5,217 bases of DNA. Source: Alistipes sp. (GTDB lineage: Bacteria; Bacteroidota; Bacteroidia; Bacteroidales; Rikenellaceae). The stretch covers positions 1 through 5,217 of the forward strand of contig JAQUZZ010000130.1 of the NCBI GenBank assembly GCA_028691095.1, written 5' to 3'. Positions 1 to 4,199 of this stretch are shown here, in pieces. A program made the translations under genes and the position numbers. Positions within the stretch are counted from its first letter, which is position 1. Each line of letters opens with the position of its first letter. The notes under the pieces were generated by a model. The model saw only the letters and a list, made by a program, of their open reading frames with translations. It did no database searches and was not told where the DNA came from.

Positions 1-764
1 TCGGAGTGCGCGATGAGAGCATCGGAAGCGACAGTGCCGGGGATCGGTTGCAAGAGGAGTTGGCGATCGGGATGCACCGTCAACATCGCGTTCATCCATC
101 CGGTCGGCTGCATCACCCGCACCGCATAGCTTCCCGAAGGGGGCAACAATTTGGTGGGCGCAACGGAATCCAAGGTTCCGTCAGCGTTCCATCGTCCACT
201 CAACGGATAGGGCGCACCCAAGAACTCCACAACTTCGGCCATCCGCCCCGCCCGAATCATCCGCCGAATCACGGTTGAACTCACCTTTTGGTGCTCTACC
301 TGCTGGGCAGCAATCACCTCCAGATGGAAGCCGTACTCGGCCGCCAAGGCATCCAAGGCCTCTGCACTCCCCTCTTGGTTATGTCCCAAATGGTGATTGT
401 AACCCACCATGAGGGTATCCACGTGGAGTGCGCCCACCAGACACTCGGCCACAAATTGCCGTGACGAGAGCTGACGAAATGCGTCGGTAAAGTGCACCAC
501 AATCGTATGATCGACCCCCACCGAGGCAAGCAACTCCAATTTTTCGGACAACGTCGAGAGCAACTCCACCCTCTCATGACACACCACGGTGCGCGGATGA
601 GGATCAAACGTGATGACCACACGCTCTCCGTCGCGTTCGTGAGCCAACTGCCCCAGACGCTCCAAGATCGTCCGGTGACCCCGATGCACCCCGTCATAGG
701 AACCGAGGGTGACCACCGGTCGGCGAATCGACCCTACCGTTGTGAAATCATAATATACCTGCAT
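1..764 (-). CDS. ribF: RibF-family FAD synthetase (FMN adenylyltransferase), 3' end outside the window; riboflavin-kinase half looks degenerate
   Basis: The family adenylates FMN to FAD in the cytoplasm; bifunctional members also phosphorylate riboflavin to FMN. I see 254 codons from the ATG at 764-762, open through position 1. The N-terminal nucleotidyltransferase domain is intact: GSYDGVHRGH at residues 21-30 (with the HxGH-type motif HRGH), TFDPHP at 52-57, VGYNHHLG at 120-127 and VSSTVIR at 161-167. The kinase domain should start at FLGAPYPLSG (181-190). Its LLPPSGSYAV strand (206-215) is recognisable, but the GFPTAN ATP/Mg-binding motif is absent and the linker is about ten residues shorter than usual. 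The start lies 2 bases after the rex stop, which implies co-transcription and probably translational coupling. Adenylyltransferase identity is secure; lack of kinase activity is inferred, and the missing C-terminus could change that view. Confidence 0.9.
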   Translation of the reverse strand, partial: MQVYYDFTTVGSIRRPVVTLGSYDGVHRGHRTILERLGQLAHERDGERVVITFDPHPRTVVCHERVELLSTLSEKLELLASVGVDHTIVVHFTDAFRQLSSRQFVAECLVGALHVDTLMVGYNHHLGHNQEGSAEALDALAAEYGFHLEVIAAQQVEHQKVSSTVIRRMIRAGRMAEVVEFLGAPYPLSGRWNADGTLDSVAPTKLLPPSGSYAVRVMQPTGWMNAMLTVHPDRQLLLQPIPGTVASDALIAHS

Positions 765-766
765 GG

Positions 767-1411
767 CTACCCTTGATTTTCGGCACTCTCCTCCGACTCC
801 TTGACAAAATAGGCAACCTTCTCCAGCAGCGTGGTGATGTCGTAATTCTCCACAAAGATGCCACGCGGAAAATTGAGCGGCATGGAGGTGAAGTTCAGCA
901 CCCCCTTGATCCCCGCATTGATGATGGGAATCACCAGCTCCGAGGCGATCGGGGTTGGTGACGAGAGAATCACGATCTTAATCTCCGAGCGTTGCACCTG
1001 CTCCTCAAAATCCGAAATATGAAAACAGGGAATCTCGTCGATCCGATGACCCACCTTGGCCGGATCGACATCAAAGCAGGCCACAATCCGCAGCTTGGAG
1101 CGTCGTCCATTGAAGTATTTGGTCAACGCCTGCCCCAGATGACCCATGCCGATCACCCCGATGTGTTCCACGTTGGGGGCGTCGAGAATCTTGCCGATAA
1201 AGTCGATCAGCACCTCCACATCATACCCCTTCTTGGTGTCGCTCGAAAACCCGATCAGCATCAGGTCGCGCCGCACCTGCACCGCCGTAATGCCGTGGAT
1301 GCCGGCCAAAACGTGGGAGAAGATATGCGTAATCCCCTGGCTATGACAGGCAAGTAACGTACGACGATACTCACTCAGTCGTTCGATGGTCTTTTCAGGA
1401 ATCGTATTCAT
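767..1411 (-). CDS. rex: Redox-sensing transcriptional repressor Rex
   Basis: Rex is a dimeric cytoplasmic repressor that leaves its operators when the NADH/NAD+ ratio rises, typically derepressing fermentative and respiratory genes. The protein has 214 residues, a normal family length. Residues 1-75 form the winged-helix domain, opening with IPEKTIERLSEYRR and carrying the recognition-helix segment ITAVQVRRDLMLIG (41-54) and the wing KKGYDV (60-65). The Rossmann domain follows, with IGVIGMGHLG (84-93, a GxGxxG dinucleotide motif) and FDVDP (113-117), the acidic strand end expected to contact the NADH ribose. The C-terminal ENYDITTLLEKVAYFVK (188-204) is the domain-swapped dimerisation helix. 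The ATG at 1411-1409 aligns with the usual Rex N-terminus. It is the upstream gene of a probable rex-ribF operon. I found no convincing Rex palindrome in its leader, so autoregulation is not supported here. Confidence 0.95.
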   Translation of the reverse strand: MNTIPEKTIERLSEYRRTLLACHSQGITHIFSHVLAGIHGITAVQVRRDLMLIGFSSDTKKGYDVEVLIDFIGKILDAPNVEHIGVIGMGHLGQALTKYFNGRRSKLRIVACFDVDPAKVGHRIDEIPCFHISDFEEQVQRSEIKIVILSSPTPIASELVIPIINAGIKGVLNFTSMPLNFPRGIFVENYDITTLLEKVAYFVKESEESAENQG

Positions 1412-1535
1412 GGAGGGTTTGGTTCAATGGATCGTCGCATCCTTACGCTATCCCTGCTTCGACCCCTCTCTCGAACGATCGACTCCGCAGGCGCCCCCAT
1501 CACGGGAAGCCCCAATTAACGTATCGGACACTCCA

Positions 1536-1573
1536 CAAAGATAACACTTTTTCGTCGAACTACACACAGCAAA
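1536..1573 (-). promoter_or_regulatory. Predicted Bacteroidota-type promoter for rex-ribF
   Basis: Read on the minus strand, positions 1543-1536 are TATCTTTG, a full match to the Bacteroidota -7 consensus TAnnTTTG. A TGTG at 1566-1563 sits 19 bases upstream and could serve as a variant -33 element. A perfect TTTG at 1573-1570 also exists but leaves a 26-base spacer, which is long. Transcription would start near 1529, giving a rex leader of roughly 118 nt. This is a motif match only. Confidence 0.5.
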
Positions 1574-1652
1574 CCACACCCCGCGGTTTCGAGGCGGCAT
1601 CGGCCAAGCAACCCGTTTTCCCATCGGCAGAGCGTGGTTCGACCCGCACGCG

Positions 1653-1683
1653 TTTCTTTTCCTCCATTTATTTCGTACCTTTG
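1653..1683 (+). promoter_or_regulatory. Predicted Bacteroidota-type promoter for the HAD hydrolase gene
   Basis: TACCTTTG at 1676-1683 matches the -7 consensus TAnnTTTG exactly. TTTC at 1653-1656 lies 19 bases upstream, in the right place for a -33 element (consensus TTTG). The predicted start near 1690 would leave a leader of about 23 nt before the ATG at 1713. That leader is A-rich just before the start codon and has no Shine-Dalgarno sequence, as is common in this phylum. Confidence 0.6.
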
Positions 1684-1712
1684 CCCCCTCAAACCGAAAA
1701 ACCGAAAGACTC

Positions 1713-2357
1713 ATGATTCAAGGCGTTATTTTCGATATGGATGGGGTGCTGGTCGACAATCGCGATGCACACATCGAAGCATTTCGCATCATCTGTGAAA
1801 AGTATGGCGTACCGTTTGATCCATCCCAGTTTATGCACGCCTTTGGCATGACCAACGATCTGATACTGAAGATTCTGATGCCAGACGTGCTGCGCACCCA
1901 CGACTGGAGGAAGATTGCCGTTGAGAAAGAGGAGATCTACCGCGCAATCTTTGAGAAGAGCATCGCCCCAGCCAAGGGATTGGTCGATTTTCTCAAGGCA
2001 CTGAAGGCTGCCGGATACCGCATGGCCGTCGGTTCGTCGGGCAACACCCCCAATGTGAATTTCGTTCTGAATCGTTGCGGAATCACCGAATATTTCGATC
2101 AGATCGCCAACGGCGATATGATTACCCATGGCAAACCCGATCCGGAGGTCTACCTGCTGGCAGCCCAAAAGTTGGGATTCGCCCCTGAGGCGTGCGTGGT
2201 GGTGGAGGATGCTCCCGTGGGCATTCAGGCCGCACGCCGTGCGGGTGCCAAAGTGGTCGCCATTGCCTCGACCTTCGAGCGGGAACAACTTGCCGACTAC
2301 GACCTGTTGATCGACAACTTCACGCAGATTACTCCGGCGCAGATCAAAGATTTATAA
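1713..2357 (+). CDS. HAD-superfamily hydrolase, beta-phosphoglucomutase-like (subfamily IA phosphatase)
   Basis: This is a complete 214-residue cytoplasmic protein with all four HAD motifs. Motif I is DMDGVLVDN (8-16), with nucleophile Asp8 and general acid/base Asp10. Motif II is the serine in GSSG (107-110), motif III is Lys141 in GKPDPEVY, and motif IV is VVEDAPVG (163-170) with Glu165/Asp166 for Mg2+. Residues of about 16-85 form an alpha-helical C1 cap. The family transfers or hydrolyses small phosphoesters, often sugar phosphates. The residue after motif I is Asn16, where beta-phosphoglucomutase has Thr, and the cap reads FGMTNDLI (44-51) where the mutase has a GxSR-type loop. A phosphatase is therefore at least as likely as a mutase, and the substrate cannot be read from sequence. 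It appears monocistronic, with its own promoter and a strong hairpin 11 bases after the stop. Confidence 0.88.
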   Translation: MIQGVIFDMDGVLVDNRDAHIEAFRIICEKYGVPFDPSQFMHAFGMTNDLILKILMPDVLRTHDWRKIAVEKEEIYRAIFEKSIAPAKGLVDFLKALKAAGYRMAVGSSGNTPNVNFVLNRCGITEYFDQIANGDMITHGKPDPEVYLLAAQKLGFAPEACVVVEDAPVGIQAARRAGAKVVAIASTFEREQLADYDLLIDNFTQITPAQIKDL

Positions 2358-2368
2358 TCGGTTATACT

Positions 2369-2423
2369 CCTTAACGCACAACGCACGGCTCCATCGAATG
2401 GAGCCGTGCGTTGTGCGTTAAGG
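2369..2423. terminator. Perfect 26-bp inverted repeat with a 3-base loop, probable bidirectional terminator
   Basis: Positions 2369-2394 are exactly complementary to 2398-2423, with only CGA (2395-2397) as the loop; 2368/2424 could add a G-U pair. It lies between the stop of the plus-strand HAD gene (2357) and the stop of the minus-strand channel gene (2455), so it can end both transcripts. Neither side is followed by a T-tract, so it is not a textbook intrinsic terminator. The arms contain a near-repeat, ACGCACAACGCAC. Confidence 0.75.
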
Positions 2424-2454
2424 GTTCGTCTCGGAAAGCCCCGACACGATCTTC

Positions 2455-3237
2455 CTATGTTTTTTTCGCTTGAGCTTGCGCTTGCGCCCGAGCCTCAGCC
2501 TCTCTCTTTTTGCGCGCCTCGACAACCGTCGTAATATAGATGGTGAAGATCGGGAAGAGCATCATGCCCGATGCAGCGAGCACCACCGTAAAGATCTGTC
2601 CAATGGCCGTTTTGGCAAATACGGCGGCTCCCACGGTCGTGACGTTCATGAAGGCCCACCAAATGGCTGCCCCATACGACGACACCCCCTCATTGACCGG
2701 ATGCTCAAACATATAGAAAATGAGACTCGAAAAATAGACCAAGGAGAGCACCATCAGCAAATAGGAGATCAGCATACTGGTCGCCCGACTCCGCGCCAAC
2801 CACCCCACGGCAATCGCCAAGCCATACCCACTGCGAATCAAGGGAATAAAGCGCAACAGAAAGCCCGTCTCATGGGATATTTCCATATCAAAATACGCGA
2901 TCAAATGGAGATAGGGGATCGAGACCAACAGAAAAATAAAGTTACGGCAGAAGAAGCGTCCGGGGCGTGGATTCAGCGCAAAGCGGACGAAGAAGTCGAG
3001 CAAAAAGGCAATACACACCCAAAACTGCACTTGCATATAAACCCGATAATATTCGGGCTGTGAACTATGTAGTGCCTCAAAAGAGAGGGCTACAATCACC
3101 ACAATACTTCCCAAGAGCACCAGTCCATTCAGAAGCTGAATCACCCAACGTCCCGGAGGAGCCTGCATCATGGGTTCAATGGGAGGGGGCAACTGAGAAA
3201 GGGTTGCCGCAGAGGAAGAGGGATCGACAGAGGCCAT
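2455..3237 (-). CDS. Six-transmembrane ion channel (voltage-gated K+ channel fold) with non-canonical selectivity filter
   Basis: This 260-residue inner-membrane protein has the Ion_trans layout. Numbered from the ATG at 3237, S1 is about 31-56, S2 63-88 (LLDFFVRF, with acidic Asp81), S3 99-116, S4 126-148, S5 152-179, pore loop 188-206 and S6 212-239. S4 is weakly charged (Arg129, Arg135, with Arg149 and Arg151 just after it), so voltage sensing is uncertain. The pore reads WWAFMNVTTVGAAVF: tryptophans and TTVG are as in K+ channels, but the usual TVGYGD is GAAV. Ion preference is therefore unknown. The C-terminal tail (240-260) is charged and Ala/Gln-rich, perhaps a short cytoplasmic coiled coil. 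A GTG two codons upstream (3243) is a possible alternative start; the ATG is preferred. The gene is convergent with the HAD gene and divergent from the lysozyme gene. I found no clear promoter for it. Confidence 0.85.
   Translation of the reverse strand: MASVDPSSSAATLSQLPPPIEPMMQAPPGRWVIQLLNGLVLLGSIVVIVALSFEALHSSQPEYYRVYMQVQFWVCIAFLLDFFVRFALNPRPGRFFCRNFIFLLVSIPYLHLIAYFDMEISHETGFLLRFIPLIRSGYGLAIAVGWLARSRATSMLISYLLMVLSLVYFSSLIFYMFEHPVNEGVSSYGAAIWWAFMNVTTVGAAVFAKTAIGQIFTVVLAASGMMLFPIFTIYITTVVEARKKREAEARAQAQAQAKKT
2468..2488 (-). repeat. Short hexamer repeat coding the Ala/Gln tail of the channel
   Basis: On the plus strand GCTTGA, GCTTGC and GCTTGC follow one another (2468-2485), with GCC after them. 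Read on the coding strand they encode the alternating AQAQAQA at the channel C-terminus. The six-base unit keeps the reading frame, so copy-number changes would lengthen or shorten the tail by two residues. The array is short and imperfect. Confidence 0.5.
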
Positions 3238-3319
3238 ACGCACAAAGGGTTAAAAGTGATATGCGGGGTGGTACAAAAAAAGTGCCGCACCCCACACACC
3301 TTCCTCCATTTCATTGAGA

Positions 3320-3394
3320 TTTCGCATGCCCCACCCCCTTGACAGGCATAGAAAACAGAAGGTTTTACAACTCCTATGCAAGTCAAATGCGAAA
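3320..3394. other. Imperfect 75-base foldable inverted repeat in the channel/lysozyme intergenic gap
   Basis: Four nested blocks of perfect complementarity can pair in order: 3320-3327 with 3387-3394 (8 bp, TTTCGCAT), 3339-3343 with 3382-3386 (TTGAC/GTCAA), 3346-3351 with 3374-3379 (GCATAG/CTATGC), and 3352-3356 with 3362-3366 (AAAAC/GTTTT) around the loop AGAAG. This gives 24 Watson-Crick pairs, interrupted by an 11-base C-rich 5' bulge, a 2x2 internal loop and a 7-base 3' bulge. It lies in the probable leader of the channel gene and upstream of the lysozyme promoter. Function is unknown; chance folding is not excluded. Confidence 0.4.
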
Positions 3395-3431
3395 AAAAGT
3401 CCACATGAGCCGAAAAAATAAAACAGTTTTA

Positions 3432-3439
3432 TAACTTTG
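3432..3439 (+). promoter_or_regulatory. Predicted Bacteroidota-type -7 box for the lysozyme-nadB operon
   Basis: TAACTTTG at 3432-3439 is an exact match to TAnnTTTG and sits in an AT-rich stretch (about 3391-3450). No TTTG or TTG lies at the usual -33 distance; that area is A-tract rich instead. Transcription would begin near 3446, leaving a leader of about 79 nt before the lysozyme ATG at 3525. It is probably the promoter for both the lysozyme gene and nadB. Confidence 0.5.
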
Positions 3440-3524
3440 TGGGTTTAAAAACGGGCTTTAGTAAACCGGCTGACCTGTTTTTCAACCCCATCCGGTTCGA
3501 TCAAGATTCATCGTTACAACGCTT

Positions 3525-4199
3525 ATGCGGGCTATCCGTTACTATTTTTGGTGCTTTCTCGCTCTGTGGTGCTCGGCGTGTAGCACTCCTGCGCCTGAAG
3601 ATTTTGAGGTTTGGGGCGTGGACGTATCCCGTCATCAGCAGAATGTCGATTGGGAGCAGGTTGTCGATGCCGAAATGCCCTACTTCGTCTTTATCAAAGC
3701 CACCGAAGGAACCCTAATCATCGACCCCACCTACGCACAACATCGCAAAGAGTTGGAGCAAAGCGGAATCACCTGGGGAGCCTACCACTTCTTCGGGCAT
3801 CGCACCTCCGGCAAAGAACAAGCCCAGAATTTTATCAAAACCGCAAAACTTCGCAAGGGAAATCTGTTGCCGGTTCTCGACATCGAGATGCACCGCTTCA
3901 TGACCGATCCCGAAAAAATGGTGCGCGAAGCCAAAGCCTTTTGTCGCGAGATCCATCGCTACTATGGAGCAAACCCCATCATCTACTGCTCCTCCAACTT
4001 CTACGAAACCTACCTACGCAAAGCGTTCAAATCCCGCGATTACACACTGTGGATCGCCGACTATCGTCGTTGTCCCACCGTCGACTGGCAGCTCTGGCAG
4101 CACACCGACTCCTACTCCATGGAGGGCATTCGCAAAAAAGTGGATCGCAACGTCTTTCGCGGAACCGAGAAAGAATTTCAAAAACTCATCTTACCATGA
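3525..4199 (+). CDS. GH25-family lysozyme (N-acetylmuramidase), probable lipoprotein
   Basis: The family cleaves the MurNAc-GlcNAc beta-1,4 bond of peptidoglycan. The 224-residue protein is one GH25 domain behind a short signal. Residues 1-19 are a basic, hydrophobic leader ending in WCSAC; Cys19 with Ser17/Ala18 fits signal peptidase II, although Cys16 at -3 is atypical. The mature protein would be lipid-anchored. GH25 motifs in order are GVDVSRHQ (31-38, Asp33), FIKATEG (56-62), GAYHFF (85-90), PVLDIE (116-121, with the Asp119/Glu121 catalytic pair), IYCSSNFY (153-160), LWIADY (175-180), WQLWQH (188-193) and VDRNVF (206-211). All acidic active-site positions appear present, so it is probably active. 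It may serve in wall remodelling or as an effector or digestive enzyme. The stop overlaps the nadB start (ATGA). A Shine-Dalgarno sequence is absent. Confidence 0.92.
   Translation: MRAIRYYFWCFLALWCSACSTPAPEDFEVWGVDVSRHQQNVDWEQVVDAEMPYFVFIKATEGTLIIDPTYAQHRKELEQSGITWGAYHFFGHRTSGKEQAQNFIKTAKLRKGNLLPVLDIEMHRFMTDPEKMVREAKAFCREIHRYYGANPIIYCSSNFYETYLRKAFKSRDYTLWIADYRRCPTVDWQLWQHTDSYSMEGIRKKVDRNVFRGTEKEFQKLILP

Larger units (their letters stand above)
1412..1712. other. Divergent intergenic region between rex and the HAD gene
   Basis: These 301 bases separate the divergent starts of rex and the HAD hydrolase gene. They contain the two promoter candidates listed separately, about 130 bases apart and facing away from each other. 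I saw no tRNA, no strong hairpin, no direct repeat array and no believable coding sequence. An 88-codon open frame on the minus strand (1448-1714) reads as arginine/cysteine-rich noise and covers both promoters. The leader between the predicted rex start site and its ATG (about 1412-1529) has no recognisable riboswitch. Confidence 0.6.

Noticed and set aside
314..697. 127-codon minus-strand open frame within ribF
   Set aside because: It is the +1-shifted reading of ribF, Trp/Arg-rich and without motifs, whereas the ribF frame shows HRGH, TFDPHP and VSSTVIR.
1501..1575. Possible Rex operator near the rex promoter
   Set aside because: A TTGTG-like half-site exists on the minus strand (within 1533-1539), but no matching inverted half follows at the spacing of the TTGTGAAnnnnTTCACAA-type palindrome.
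1448..1714. 88-codon open frame on the minus strand in the rex/HAD gap
   Set aside because: The composition is rich in Arg, Cys and Trp with no domain or membrane pattern, it overlaps both predicted promoters, and it ends inside a region explained by regulation.
1689..2288. 199-codon open frame antisense to the HAD gene
   Set aside because: The plus-strand frame carries all four HAD motifs; the antisense frame is His/Gly-rich with no recognisable fold and is a by-product of GC-rich codon use.
2470..3063. 197-codon plus-strand open frame opposite the channel gene
   Set aside because: It is His/Arg/Gln-rich shadow sequence; the opposite strand gives a coherent six-transmembrane protein.
3265..3293. 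Hairpin around an A7 run (GGGGTG with CACCCC, or GGTAC with GTGCC)
   Set aside because: The pairing is short, interrupted by mismatches and weaker on the minus-strand transcript where it would act; there is not enough to call a terminator or riboswitch.
3435..3452. Possible Rex operator at the lysozyme-nadB promoter
   Set aside because: The TTGTG lies in the -7 box and is followed by GGTTTAAAAACG, with no CACAA-like partner, so the half-site is explained by the promoter consensus.
3465..3499. AACCGG/CCGGTT inverted pair upstream of the lysozyme gene
   Set aside because: Only six base pairs across a loop of more than 20 bases, as expected by chance.
3168..3524. Small open frames in and around the channel/lysozyme gap (3168-3404 minus, 3439-3717 plus)
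   Set aside because: Each overlaps a well-supported gene in another frame, and the plus one starts inside the predicted -7 box. No motif or start context supports translation.
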